Assembly (NCBI GenBank): GCA_026770025.1
Contig: JAMXDE010000023.1
Location: 868,001 to 932,000 of the forward strand
DNA: 64,000 nucleotides
Reading direction: 5' to 3'
From: Craspedostauros australis
Taxonomy: Eukaryota; Bacillariophyta; Bacillariophyceae; Mastogloiales; Achnanthaceae
Part shown: positions 1-10,788 of the stretch, one piece after another
Layout: every line of letters starts with the position of its first letter
Numbering within the stretch: the stretch's first letter is position 1
Notes under the pieces: generated by a model
What the model was told of the DNA's origin: nothing
Database searches by the model: none
Seen by the model: the letters and a program-made list of their open reading frames with translations, nothing else
Program-made: the position numbers and the translations under genes

Positions 1-847
1 ATGCCGATTCCATGATGAACCAGGAACCCCGCATGGAGCTGCGCAGGCTGTTCTGCCGGTGGTACTGCCCGTACGAAAAGAAGATGATGCGTCCCGCCCT
101 GTCGGTCACGGATGGCAGGCACTGCAGGGAACCACCGTGGATGTGGTGCCGATCGGAGTCGGTGAGATCCTGCACCCCGATGTGCTTCACGAGCCGGTCC
201 TGTCCGAAGAGATCGAGCTTGGTCGAATAGTACATGACCATGCGCCGAGCTGCGTAGACGGGATCGTAATTCTCCGCGCGCAGGAAGGACATGCGGAATG
301 CCTGGTCGTTGACGTACTTGGGCGACATGAAGAGCGCCCTTTCGTAGGCCGGTTTGGACTTGATCGCAGACACGTGCTCGTCCATCTGGTGCAGCAGGCG
401 GCGGTTGTGTTCCTCCGTTTCGTCGATGAGGTGGGGCATGCCGTGGATCTCGTCGTTGCCGATGTTGCGCTCTTCGACCGTGAGATCGTTGAGCTCCTTC
501 GCGAGCACGCGGTCCGTCTCCGTGATCGTGGCTTTGTGCCTGCGAGGATTGTCGTCCGCCTCGGTCCAGCACGAGCCGTGCTTCATGCCCTGCGACGGAA
601 TCTTCGATGCTGCTGCTGCATCTTTCAATGTGACGGATTTGGGCAGGCACGAGGCGCTGGCCGCAGACGAAGGCACGGGTAAACAGCCGGCGCTGCAGCA
701 AGCGGGAGATGACGAGGGCAGCAATGGCAGCACTTCGCCATGTTGGTGCGGATCGCGGCCGCGGGATTCCGCCGTGCGAAGTTCGTTGTCACCAGGGTCT
801 TCCAAGGCTTGGCTTGCATCCAACGAAAGCAGATTGTGGCGATTCAT
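1..847 (-). CDS. CRAL-TRIO-type lipid-binding protein, C-terminus cut by window edge
   Basis: An open frame runs from the only in-frame ATG (845-847) leftwards off the window, giving 282 visible residues with no stop. The N-terminal 95 residues are low-complexity and Ser/Ala/Cys-rich. From about residue 115 it reads like the algal CRAL-TRIO N-terminal region: a helix around LAKELNDLTVEERN, then EIHGMP, then FLRAENYDPVYAARRM near residues 188-203 followed by YYSTKLDLFG and VKHIGVQDLT. That FLRA...YD...AA.R pattern is typical of Sec14-like proteins of stramenopile algae, which bind hydrophobic ligands such as phosphoinositides or tocopherol. The sequence enters the lipid-binding fold (DRAGRIIFFS) just before the edge. 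Ligand and location cannot be judged. Family call is by recognition; moderately sure. Confidence 0.65.
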   Translation of the reverse strand, partial: MNRHNLLSLDASQALEDPGDNELRTAESRGRDPHQHGEVLPLLPSSSPACCSAGCLPVPSSAASASCLPKSVTLKDAAAASKIPSQGMKHGSCWTEADDNPRRHKATITETDRVLAKELNDLTVEERNIGNDEIHGMPHLIDETEEHNRRLLHQMDEHVSAIKSKPAYERALFMSPKYVNDQAFRMSFLRAENYDPVYAARRMVMYYSTKLDLFGQDRLVKHIGVQDLTDSDRHHIHGGSLQCLPSVTDRAGRIIFFSYGQYHRQNSLRSSMRGSWFIMESA

Positions 848-1135
848 GGATGTGTATGGGTTGGTGTGGGATGAGTAGTCATATGTGTGTTTGTTAGAAG
901 TGTTATGATGAACTGCAATTGGTTTTATGAAGTGTGGAATTGCCTCTTTGTGTGCCAGCTGACCGCAAGGGAAGCCGGTGGTGACCAAACGGAACTCCAA
1001 AGAAGCCGCGTTGTCGTTGTTGGTTGTGGAGAAACGCTTCAGTTCGCGATTCAATTCAATCACGAATCCGATCCACTTCTGGTCGCACCGTATCAACAGT
1101 TTCACGATTCTTGGCGCCCACTATTGTTCTCCACC

Positions 1136-4100
1136 TCAGATGCCGCCATCGTCATCATCCCCATCATCACCACCGCCATTCCTCTTGGGCTGCTGCTGTC
1201 CCACGACGGAATCCTGCTGGTAGTACATTTCCAGCACCTGATCGCTGCTTGTGGCCTGTTCCGGATCCTTGTCGTCGCGCACGCGTTCGAACCTTGGGAA
1301 TCGCAGGCCGATGCCGCGTCCTGGATCCGTCTTGCCCACTGCGCCCTTGTGCAATGATGATTTGGACAGGTCGGCGGCCTTGATCTCCCACACTTGGCAC
1401 GCGTCGAACCAGACATCGCACGCCAAACCGTCAGCGACGTTGTACTGCGACGACTTTGTGTCAATCTTGCGCTGACTCAAGGCTTCCGACAGCGTCTTCA
1501 GATCTTCATCGGAGAATCCGGTTCCGATCTTGCAAACGGACTGGAATTCCTCGGACTCGACGTCGTAGCAGGCGAGGAGGTAGGCGCCGTAAACGCCCGT
1601 GCGCTTGCCTCGTCCGAAGTACGCTCCCAATGGCACAAGATCGAACGAATCGCCCAATCCGTCCAGATAGTCCTTCTTCAGCTTCAGCCAATTCAGCGAT
1701 CGCCGAGATGGTTCGTAGACGTCGTCCAACGTCTTCACCATCAGACCTTCGCACTGTCCCTTCACTGCCTGGTCCAAAAAGTCTTGCAGTTGCGTCGTAT
1801 CCAGCGCATCGTCGGCCTCTACTGTTGATGCTGCTGGTGTTGGTGTTGTGCCATCCGTGGTGGCGTCGTCATCGACATCGTCGTCTGCATTCTCCACCTT
1901 CGGTTCATCCTGCTTCGAGCCAAAGTCCATGCTCGTCGCGAATTGGAATTTGTGCATCACGGGGGCGAAATGCAGCTGCATCAAACGACGGCGTTCGTGC
2001 AGCGGGTGGCCGAGCAACGATTCGCCATTGAGGAACATCAGATCGAACGCCTGCACGATGATCTTCACCTTGGCCGTTGTCGCGGATTCCTCGGAGCGCT
2101 TGCGCGTCGAAAGGACCTGGAATGGCACCAGCTGCTGCGTTTCGGCATTGTACGCCACCACTTCGGCATCCAGCACGAATGAAGTTGTTGTAACAGATTC
2201 AGCCCCCACGTCGCTCTTGACTTCCTGCCTCTGCTTCTGTGCTGCATCCGCTGCCTCTTGCACCAGCAGCGGCACTTCTGGGTACTTGCCAGTCGTTTCC
2301 AGCAGGTTGCGCGAGAACACCTTGGTCTTGCCATCCAGCAGATGGATCTGCGCTCGTTCGCCGTCGTACTTGTACTCGCACGTGAATGGGCACCCCTCCA
2401 GGCGTTTCAGCACCTCCTGGATGGACCTGGTGGGCTTGGCAAGCATGGGCACGACTGGGATGCCTGGCTGGAAGGAGCAGGCCTGCGGCAAGTACCGCAA
2501 TGGCGTGCTCAAGGCAGCATCCAGCAGAGCATCGTAGCTGGGAACCTGGCTGTACACCTGCTTAACGATAGCAACAGCCGCCTCCAACCGCTTCTCGATC
2601 GGTTGCGATACGTCATCGTACTGCTGGATGATGGCGGATGGCTTGGAAGCGGAAGACGAAGCGGAGTCTTCGCTGTTTTTATTGCTGTTGGTCTTCGTTT
2701 TCTCCTTGAATATGTCAGCCACCTTTTCGTCACCATCGTCGTCCTCTTCCATGTCACTACTGCTGTCCCCATACAGCTGCTCTGCTTTTGCGACATTCAC
2801 CGTGTTGGGAACAGTGAAGGACATGGTGTGCGCAAGCGAAATGAGCACAGTGGATGCCGCCAAACCGATTCTCAACTTTCCCTGCAATCCACGGATGATG
2901 TACTTGGTCTCGGAACCCTTGGTGCACATGACGAGAAGCTTCTTGATGGCGTCAACCTTGAGCTTCTGGGAGGACGATCCTGTGATCTTGGCGATGGCAC
3001 GGAAGACGGAGAGGACGTGATTGCAAGTCAACGGCTTTGGTTTGAAACCGAAGGACAGGGTGGACTGCTTGGATTTGTAGCCCATGGCGACGGTTCCCAA
3101 ATCTCCATCGAGCTCGTACTTTTGCTTGACCTGTGATGGTTTGCTGCCGTAGGCCTCCGCGATGGCCTTGATGAGGATGGAATCACCGATGCCCAATTCG
3201 ACGCATTCGTAGGCTGGCGCCACCGTGTTGCTGGCAAGGTAGAGGATGGTGTACAGATCGTGCTTGGCCTGTTCGGCTTGCTTTTGCTTCGACATCTTCT
3301 TTTTGATGGTGCCATTTCCCTTTGCGCTTGTTGTGTCCTTGTTGCCAATGTTGTTAGACAGCACGACGCGTCTCATGAGATCCGTGAGCAGGGCCTGGAT
3401 GTCCAGCCGACCCGTGATGGCCTCGATCTTATCCAGCGTTTGCACGAGAGTGGAATAACGTAGCGGTGACGCTGTGTTGGCCTGATTCTGTTCGATATCC
3501 TCCAGGATGGCCTTGTTGGATGGAACCTTGGCTTCTCTGGCCCACTTCCTGGCCTGCTTCAACAGGCGCTCCTGCAATTTCTCCTCCTTCGTTTTTGGCT
3601 TTGCGTTATCATCGCCCATCTTTTCGTCCTTGTCGCTATCGCTGTCATTGGTGTTGCCGTCGCGAGTAGTTCCTCCTTGTGCTTCTGCTTCTGCTTCATC
3701 GACATCCACGTCCATGGCCTTGCCCTTGGCATCATCGTCTTCTTTTTTCACCTTGGTCTTCGCCGTTGCTTTTGCCGCTACCTTGGATTTGGTGTTGGAG
3801 TCTGCCGTTTCTTCTTTATCATCACGGTTGGCACGACGATGGCGTTTGTGAGTGTTGGTCCTTGTCTTTTTGTTTTTCGACTTGGCGATTGCATTTTCAC
3901 CATCGCTGCCATCATCGCAGTACTCGTCATCAATCTTGTCGTCATCATCGTCGTTGCTGTTGCCATCGTCCTTGTAATCAGCGTCATCATCATCATCACC
4001 GTCGTCGTCGTTGTTGTTGTTGTTGTTGTCATCATCATCATCATCATCGTCATCCATGATGGCCAACTTACGTCTCTTGATGGCAAAGGATGTCAACTTG

Positions 4101-4315
4101 TTGTCATTGTTGTTGTTGGTTCCACCCTCGCTGTTGTTGTTGTCGCTATCCTCCAATTGCCTCTTGGCCGAGGATGCCTCATTGGTGTCCGAAGAAGTGT
4201 CTTCCTGCGTCTCCTTCGCTTTCTTGGGAGCGAACATGGACGTGATGGTCGTCTGTTTGGTCCCCTTGACCTTGAAGAACGAGTTCAACGTCGATTGCTT
4301 CGCTGTCTTGCCCAT
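1136..4315 (-). CDS. LIG1: ATP-dependent DNA ligase I
   Basis: Predicted 1059-residue nuclear ligase that seals Okazaki fragments and repair nicks. I start it at the ATG at 4313-4315, because the protein then opens with a PCNA-binding PIP box (QSTLNSFF, residues 7-14); the upstream in-frame extension looks like leader. A second PIP-like motif, QTTITSMF, follows at residues 21-28. Residues about 80-260 are an Asp/Asn/Lys-rich disordered tract. Then come the helical DNA-binding domain, and the nucleotidyltransferase core: motif I KYDGER with the adenylated lysine at K649, motif III FVLDAEVVAYN, IIIa QAFDLMFLNG, IV EGLMVKTL and V NWLKLKKDY, then the OB fold. All core motifs are intact. The C-terminus ends in an acidic Gly/Asp tail. 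Single exon. Very confident of the family. Confidence 0.95.
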   Translation of the reverse strand: MGKTAKQSTLNSFFKVKGTKQTTITSMFAPKKAKETQEDTSSDTNEASSAKRQLEDSDNNNSEGGTNNNNDNKLTSFAIKRRKLAIMDDDDDDDDDNNNNNNDDDGDDDDDADYKDDGNSNDDDDDKIDDEYCDDGSDGENAIAKSKNKKTRTNTHKRHRRANRDDKEETADSNTKSKVAAKATAKTKVKKEDDDAKGKAMDVDVDEAEAEAQGGTTRDGNTNDSDSDKDEKMGDDNAKPKTKEEKLQERLLKQARKWAREAKVPSNKAILEDIEQNQANTASPLRYSTLVQTLDKIEAITGRLDIQALLTDLMRRVVLSNNIGNKDTTSAKGNGTIKKKMSKQKQAEQAKHDLYTILYLASNTVAPAYECVELGIGDSILIKAIAEAYGSKPSQVKQKYELDGDLGTVAMGYKSKQSTLSFGFKPKPLTCNHVLSVFRAIAKITGSSSQKLKVDAIKKLLVMCTKGSETKYIIRGLQGKLRIGLAASTVLISLAHTMSFTVPNTVNVAKAEQLYGDSSSDMEEDDDGDEKVADIFKEKTKTNSNKNSEDSASSSASKPSAIIQQYDDVSQPIEKRLEAAVAIVKQVYSQVPSYDALLDAALSTPLRYLPQACSFQPGIPVVPMLAKPTRSIQEVLKRLEGCPFTCEYKYDGERAQIHLLDGKTKVFSRNLLETTGKYPEVPLLVQEAADAAQKQRQEVKSDVGAESVTTTSFVLDAEVVAYNAETQQLVPFQVLSTRKRSEESATTAKVKIIVQAFDLMFLNGESLLGHPLHERRRLMQLHFAPVMHKFQFATSMDFGSKQDEPKVENADDDVDDDATTDGTTPTPAASTVEADDALDTTQLQDFLDQAVKGQCEGLMVKTLDDVYEPSRRSLNWLKLKKDYLDGLGDSFDLVPLGAYFGRGKRTGVYGAYLLACYDVESEEFQSVCKIGTGFSDEDLKTLSEALSQRKIDTKSSQYNVADGLACDVWFDACQVWEIKAADLSKSSLHKGAVGKTDPGRGIGLRFPRFERVRDDKDPEQATSSDQVLEMYYQQDSVVGQQQPKRNGGGDDGDDDDGGI

Positions 4316-5030
4316 TGTGTTGAACGTTGTTGGTGTGTCTGTATTGGTATTGAGGATTGTGTACTCCGTTGTCACGATGTTGTGTGTGCGGCACAATGTA
4401 ATGTGTCTGCAAGAAATGCGATATCCCCTTCAGATTGCTTAGTCGATCGTGTGAACGGATGAAGAGACCTGATTTGAAAAGGATTTGTGGAAACAAAGAT
4501 GAAGGGGAAGAGAGGGAGAGGAAGACGCAAGAGAGGAACACAACAACAAATGCTGCCCGCAACACAAATTGAACCGTTGTGGCCGCCGTTCCTCCACCGT
4601 TGTTGGCAGCAAGTTCCTTTGTTCGATTTTGTTGGCTGCAAAGTTTTCATTTTTCAAATTCATGGTAGGAAACCTACGTACACGATGTACGATTCATTCG
4701 ATCAACATCACACGAAACAAGAGATACAGATTTCTGTCTGCCCGTTGCTTCACCCAACTACAACGCAAACAACACCAACCAAATCACGATTTCTCAACAA
4801 TCACCATTCTCAATGCCAATCGGTTGTTCGACCAAGTGCGGTTTGATGTGAGTTACGTGCCTTGAACGAGTGAGTATTTGCCGAGAGGCAGTTGTGATTG
4901 AGGAGTATTCTATAATATAATATTCTACAATCTATGATACCAAAAGGTCGTACCTATCCAACTGTTTGCACCATTGCTCGTGCAGTGCCAACCAAGGACT
5001 CTTCGAACCACTCCTAGTTAATCATCTACC
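4316..5030. other. Divergent intergenic region between ligase and WDR75 genes
   Basis: Shared 5' region of two divergent genes, without credible coding sequence. It contains an AT-rich near-palindromic island at about 4906-4927 (TATAATATAATATT), roughly 105 bases before the WDR75 start, which could serve as a TATA-like core element. No other feature stands out. Confidence 0.5.
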
Positions 5031-8000
5031 ATGAGAAAGAACAACGGCAACGGGGCATCCCGTTCGAGGTCTGCCTCCAAGTCGCGATCTCCCTCCAGAT
5101 CTCGGTCCAGATCCCGATCCAGATCCATGTCGGTGGACGATGCTGAAATCGGCAGATCCTCGTCAGCTCCCAACAGCCCCCTACGATCTCAAAGTCCCAT
5201 GCGAGAGCGCAAGGCAAGGGAACGATCTGGATCGGATGTTGGCATGCAGGATGCCCCAGATTCGAACGGCAGCAAGGCCAACGCAACGGCCAATGTCGTC
5301 CCGACGAACAGCTCGGTGGACAAGCTCCTGCTCGGCGGTCCCATGCTGGGCCTCAAGGAGGACGTGCGCAAACACCGCGGCAGCAACCGATCGGAGCAGT
5401 ACCATCCGCACCGTCTGCAGTCGCCGTTGATCACGCCCAAGATCAAGGATGAGCGGTTCATTTTGTTGCCGCAGAAGCACGTTGTGACGGTGTTGGCATT
5501 GAAGACGGGTCAGATCGTTGCCACCTTGATTCCCAAGTACGTCAATCAGGACGACGACGACGACGACGTGCGCGAGAGTCTTGTGGAGAGCGTTTGCATG
5601 GGGTCCTTCGCGGCGCAGTCCTTGCCTGAAAACCACGCCGAGTCGTCATGCAACGGCAACAGGGGTGGTTCCCACAAGGGATCCGGTGCGGCCACGCCAA
5701 AGTCGAGTAAGAAATCCAAGCAGCAGGGTGGCAAGGGGAAGAACAGTGCCGGGTCGGAGGACATGGTCGTGGATCATCCAGCTTCCGATGATGTGGTGGT
5801 GGATCACACCACTGGTGATATGTCCATCGCACGCACGAGCAACAGCGGCAAGCACAACAGCAGGGGCAAGAGTAGCCGCAAGTACGGACGCGGTGGTTCC
5901 GATTCTGTCATTCTGAGGGATTATGTCGTCTTCGTCGGATGTCGCGATGGGTACTTGTACGAATTCTCTCTCAATGATCTCGTCGCAAGCAGACGCACGG
6001 GTCGATCCACCGTCGTGAACACCTCCAAACCCACGATCTCTTGCGGTCACTACCATCTCTCCACCAAGGATAACATCCTGCGCCTCATCCCCCGCCGTGT
6101 CTTCCGCATTGGCAACGACAACACGGCACCGGCATCGTTGATCCATCTGGCGTGCGCTCCTCGCATGGAGACTGCCGAGAAGCGTGGTGCTCTCGTCTAT
6201 GCGCTCACCAGAGAACGCGACGGTACCGTCAACCCAAACATCAACAATCACATGCGGGAGCAGTCGAAGCGCAACGCGAATGGCGGCAAGCACAGCAACG
6301 GTCACGCGTTCAAAGCCAAGAGTGGCCCCACCTCCTTTCACGAAGTCCGGTTGCTGCAGATCGACATCCCGCCACCGGACCATACCAAGTCGCTCGGGTA
6401 CAACACCAACCTTGCTAAACCCGAGTCCATCGATTTTGCCAACGACAAACAGATCCAGGTCTTGGACCATCTCACGTGCGAGTACGACGAATCCGAACAG
6501 TTCGGCAGCGAGATTCCGTTCGAGCTCACTGTCATCGCAAAGGCCAAGCGCGATCAACCCCACATGCGGGGTCTCTTCGTCGTCGTCGCACAGAGCACGC
6601 GCATTCGCATGTACTACGCCGAGCAGGACACGACGCACAGCTCCACGACCGGTGAAGGCCTCGTGGGAGTCAGCGTCCTCAAGCCCAACATATACATTCG
6701 GGCTCCCACACACCGCCCCTTCACCGCCATCACGGCCTCCGGCAACGAGCTCTCGTGCGGCTACAGCAACGGATCCATCAAGGTCTTTCACGACCTGTGG
6801 AACATGGTCGCGGCCTACTCCCTCGCGCGCAGAGCCAGGATGCGTCTCAACGCGGAAGGCCGCACCGGCAACTTCAAAATGCCCAAGCATCCCAGCTTGT
6901 CCACGACGACCCGACTGCATTGGCACGCCCACGCCGTGACGTGCATGTCCAACTTCCAGCAAGGTCAGTCGACCAGTCTGGGCAGCCAGACGAGCCACAT
7001 CATCGACCCGCAGCTCTTTTCCGGCGGTGAAGAATCCACCATCGTCGAATGGCGCATCGGCACGGGATCCACCAAACCGGCCTCCTTCATGGCCCGCATC
7101 GCCATGTCGCCGTTGGCCAAGTTGATCGCCATCAACGATAAGGGCGATGTTTCCGCGAGGGCCAACAGCCTGCTGGCCGTGACGCGTGACAACACCATCC
7201 AGCTCATCACGTCGCACAACAACTCGGTGTCGTGGAAACTGCAAGGACTGTCCACCGCTCCCGAGGCACTGCCATCGTCGTCAGCCGGAGGCAAGAAGCG
7301 CTCCGCCTCCACACCGGCGGCCATCGCGCCCAAATCACTGTCACGCAAGGTCCACATCTCCATCGACCCAAGAAGCAACGCTGGTGCGAGGAAGAGGTAC
7401 CCCACCGTCCTCCTCAGCGGCCTGCATGACACTCCGGGTGTCATCCATCGGTACGATCCGCACCGGCAGGCCATCACTGCATCCGTGGAAGTCGCGCCGT
7501 ACAATCGCGTCAGCCGACTGGAATCGTACCATGAAGAACTGCCGGTCTCCTCCATCGTCCATCAGGCCGCGTCCGGCACCGACGTCGTCACAGTCGAAGA
7601 ATGTGCCACCGAGAACAGCTACATCGGCGCCTGCAGCAGCGGCCACAACGGTTATCCCGGCGAATCGCGCGGCTGCGGTATCGTGACCAGCATCCACTTC
7701 TGGACGTACCGCTTGCCCACACAGCGGCAGCTAGCCCACGCCCCGATCGATCGCATAGCGTTGGTGTGCGATGCCATGATGACGTTCCCGCATGGTAAGA
7801 AGAATCGAATCAACGCGCTGGCGTTGTCTCAGGATGGAACGCAGGCATGCACCGTCAGCGCCGGTGAGAGTGCATTCCGAGTGTGGTCCAAGATCGTGGC
7901 GCCGCCCGCCTCCCACAACAAGGATGGCGGTTTCGACTCGTCTGGCAACGCCGTCGGTGGTCACCAATCTCCTCCCAAATACACGTGGACTTGCCGGTAC

Positions 8001-8921
8001 CGCGTCGCGATTCCGGCTGGATTCAGCAACCACCTGACGGGCAAGGACGCCGTATCCTTCTCGTCGGACAATTCGGTGCTCGCAATCGGTTTCGGCAACA
8101 TGGTGAGCATCTGGGACAACAACGCTATGCAGCTGCTCACCACGGTCCGTCATTTGGATCATTCCCTGCGGGACGTCGCGAAGATTGATTTCATCAACGT
8201 GGGGCTGATGAAGGATCTCATCCTCACCCAATCCACCGACGGTGTGTCGCTGCAGTCGCCTTTCATGCAGCAGCATACCTTCTCGTCGTGGAGCTACGTC
8301 GTGCGAGGCGACCAGCTGGGTTCATCCACCATCCAACCACAATCACGACCGAAAGGCAAGCAGAAGGATCTCATCATCACCGCGTCGCAATTCGTGAACT
8401 CCCACGACGCGGTCGCAATCGCCGTGCACAATCCAGCCACCGGCGCGAGCAGCGTGCAGCTGATCAATGCCTGGACTGGCAAATGCGGCATCCGGTTGCA
8501 TCGCAACAAGCAGACCACGACATCCGAAGTGTCGCTGGGCGATGCGCGCATCGAGGGCGTCGTCGCGTACGATGGATCGACGAACAGCAACGAAGCATTG
8601 CGGGTCTACTGCCTCACGGCCGACGGCAACTTCGTGCTGATCCAGGAAAAACAGATGCAGAGCGACGCGTGGTATCCCGTGGTCGCACCTCGATCCAAGA
8701 ACGGTGTCAAGCTCACTTTGCCATCGACCAACGAGAGCAAAAAGCGTCGCGCTGCAACCGATTACTTCGAGACGATCCAACCGCATCGCAAGAAAAGCAC
8801 GCTGGATGTGTTTGCTGCGGCGGAAACCGGCGGTACATCCTCGCTGCTGTCATCGACCTTGCCGACGTTGAGCGGTGCCTTCGTGCGGTCGCTTGTCAAG
8901 CAGCTATTGCCGACGCGATGA
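5031..8921 (+). CDS. WDR75: WDR75/UTP17-type WD-repeat protein of the small-subunit processome
   Basis: Predicted 1296-residue single-exon protein; ATG in the context ACCATGAG. Family members (yeast Nan1/Utp17, human WDR75, about 830-900 residues) sit in the t-UTP complex that binds nascent pre-rRNA in the nucleolus and couples its transcription to processing. Two beta-propellers fit the spacing of blades: the first begins near residue 140 (FILLPQKHVVTVLALKTGQI), with VVFVGCRDGYLYEFSL and ELSCGYSNGSIKVF further on; then the family hallmark TTRLHWHAHAVTCM and LFSGGEESTIVEWRIGTG near residues 620-680. The extra length comes from low-complexity insertions and from an N-terminal SR/RS tract (residues 5-31) unlike the animal and yeast proteins. 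Other WD proteins are possible but the HWHAH...SGGEE pair favours WDR75. Confidence 0.8.
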   Translation: MRKNNGNGASRSRSASKSRSPSRSRSRSRSRSMSVDDAEIGRSSSAPNSPLRSQSPMRERKARERSGSDVGMQDAPDSNGSKANATANVVPTNSSVDKLLLGGPMLGLKEDVRKHRGSNRSEQYHPHRLQSPLITPKIKDERFILLPQKHVVTVLALKTGQIVATLIPKYVNQDDDDDDVRESLVESVCMGSFAAQSLPENHAESSCNGNRGGSHKGSGAATPKSSKKSKQQGGKGKNSAGSEDMVVDHPASDDVVVDHTTGDMSIARTSNSGKHNSRGKSSRKYGRGGSDSVILRDYVVFVGCRDGYLYEFSLNDLVASRRTGRSTVVNTSKPTISCGHYHLSTKDNILRLIPRRVFRIGNDNTAPASLIHLACAPRMETAEKRGALVYALTRERDGTVNPNINNHMREQSKRNANGGKHSNGHAFKAKSGPTSFHEVRLLQIDIPPPDHTKSLGYNTNLAKPESIDFANDKQIQVLDHLTCEYDESEQFGSEIPFELTVIAKAKRDQPHMRGLFVVVAQSTRIRMYYAEQDTTHSSTTGEGLVGVSVLKPNIYIRAPTHRPFTAITASGNELSCGYSNGSIKVFHDLWNMVAAYSLARRARMRLNAEGRTGNFKMPKHPSLSTTTRLHWHAHAVTCMSNFQQGQSTSLGSQTSHIIDPQLFSGGEESTIVEWRIGTGSTKPASFMARIAMSPLAKLIAINDKGDVSARANSLLAVTRDNTIQLITSHNNSVSWKLQGLSTAPEALPSSSAGGKKRSASTPAAIAPKSLSRKVHISIDPRSNAGARKRYPTVLLSGLHDTPGVIHRYDPHRQAITASVEVAPYNRVSRLESYHEELPVSSIVHQAASGTDVVTVEECATENSYIGACSSGHNGYPGESRGCGIVTSIHFWTYRLPTQRQLAHAPIDRIALVCDAMMTFPHGKKNRINALALSQDGTQACTVSAGESAFRVWSKIVAPPASHNKDGGFDSSGNAVGGHQSPPKYTWTCRYRVAIPAGFSNHLTGKDAVSFSSDNSVLAIGFGNMVSIWDNNAMQLLTTVRHLDHSLRDVAKIDFINVGLMKDLILTQSTDGVSLQSPFMQQHTFSSWSYVVRGDQLGSSTIQPQSRPKGKQKDLIITASQFVNSHDAVAIAVHNPATGASSVQLINAWTGKCGIRLHRNKQTTTSEVSLGDARIEGVVAYDGSTNSNEALRVYCLTADGNFVLIQEKQMQSDAWYPVVAPRSKNGVKLTLPSTNESKKRRAATDYFETIQPHRKKSTLDVFAAAETGGTSSLLSSTLPTLSGAFVRSLVKQLLPTR

Positions 8922-10788
8922 AGATATTCGATTAGATCGAGTGGATTGCAGGTGGAATAGAGTAGTAGTGCTCGTGATATGACGAAGATACAAAGCAGAG
9001 TCGGAAAATGCACTGGAAGCGGCTGAAGTGCAGATACGATTCTATTCAACCCTATCTTCCTCGATATAGTAGGGATATTCATGCTTGGGCATTGCGAACC
9101 GCGCAAACCAAGGGTCTACAACCACAACACCAGTCGTGGCAAGAGTCTTTGTCGGAAAGAATGCGTGCAAAGGGAGTTCCGTTTGCCGAGAATTACATGC
9201 GGGTACAACAGACAAGTTTGCAGGAAGTGTGATCATCGAAGACAGTGCCTGCTCGGCACGAACACGTGCAGTGGTCTTGGCAACAGTGACAGTTCAACCA
9301 ATGACATCATCATCAGAGAGCAGAAGTCTGCACGGCAGACACCACCTGCGAGAATTGCGCCCAAGGATCACTGTGTGATTTAGACACAGAAACTTTCGTA
9401 ATCGACGACGCAACCGCGGATTGCCGTGGGCCATTCCAAACTGCCTGTGAAGTCGTCTAATCATCACATACACAACCACACATACTAGCATGCCTAGCTT
9501 GTACTCTGGCACCATGTTTCTATTTTGTTGTTGTCAAAGCAGAGCACTCTGTGACGATGATGCACACTCGCTTCGCTTGTGTCTTCTACACTGTCTCAGT
9601 GGCTAATCGAATCGAGGATACTGTCTTGGCGCCAAATGTCTCTTTGTTCTTGTTGTTCCTGTTGATGCTGCTGTTGCTGTCGATGTCGTTTTGTGCGGAA
9701 TTGCGCACAGTGATCATCACCAATCATCACCACCACCAACACACAATCTGGAGTCAAGTTGGGAACGGTACTTGGCAAGTATGGGGACATCGATGAAGAT
9801 CACAACGACAACAATAGCGACGGCGGTCCTGGCAATGGCGATATCAATGGCATCAAACACTCTACACTCACATTACGTACAAGTACGAAGAATGTGAGAG
9901 ACTGTGCTGTCCTTCATGATCCGTTCCATCGAACGACATCATCACGATGGTCACAAAAGAAGACAGGCGAGATCCATTGTCATATGTAAGGCTGCTGGCA
10001 TTCATGAGAACAAGGTCATTGGGTCATGCTGATGGTGATGGCGGTGATGATGATGGTGGCGCTTTGGAAAATGAATCATTCCCTGCAGTCCTCTGCGTTT
10101 CGCACCATTGATGGCCAGGCAGAGTCAATGATGGCAGATCCGTCTCATCCCAGATGATCAAATCCCAACACCCATGCACAGCCGTCGATGCACAACTTGC
10201 ATCATCACTTCGCGCAGTTGCCCCAGTGGATCCAGTCGTACTCGTGATGGCATGACGAGATGCATCCCCAGTCCCCAGATGACGCCAGCAACAGCAACCC
10301 TGGTGCACCACCCTTGCTGATTCGTCAGTTGCTGGAAGCAGTGGCCAACAACACAAGTATTATATGATCTCTAGTATAATATTATGCTATTCTATATTTA
10401 ATTATATTGTTACACTTGATGATGCGGCCACCCTCCTCGGCGACTCGTCATGTGTCTGTTCTCTAGAATATTCTAGTTTTGTGCAAAATTAGGGTACTTT
10501 AGTCCATCTGGTCGAAACGTTGCTCAGCGAAAGTTCGATCGCGATCCATCATGTTCGTTTTCGCGATGTCTGGGCGAACGTGTTGACACAGAGAGGTTCC
10601 GATGAGCAGCGCTGCTGCGCATTCCCACACATGCGCAACACGCTCACAACATTCACAACAGGGATTTCTGCAACAGGGACTTCCACAACAGCGAGGCTCA
10701 CAAGTCAATACTCTATAATACCTCGAATAATATAATATTGTTGTTCTGGAATAGACCAGACCATTATCAAGCAGAGAGACAGAGAGAG
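8922..10788. other. Intergenic region, AT-rich islands, no supported gene
   Basis: About 1.9 kb between two genes on the + strand. Short open frames show no recognisable domain or convincing codon bias. It contains AT-rich islands at about 10356-10410 and 10709-10740 built from TATAATATTAT-type strings; the second lies some 50-80 bases before the DDI1 start. Nothing else could be supported. Confidence 0.5.

Noticed and set aside
59-682. 207-codon frame on the + strand
   Set aside because: It is the antisense shadow of the CRAL-TRIO-type gene, whose - strand frame has the family motifs.
3677-4462. 261-codon, Val/Ile-rich frame on the + strand
   Set aside because: Antisense of the ligase Asp/Asn-rich tract; the runs of Val and Ile are just complements of GAT/GAC repeats.
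5646-7244. 532-codon frame on the - strand
   Set aside because: Antisense of the WDR75-type gene; no domain, and GC-rich third positions on the other strand make long antisense frames common here.
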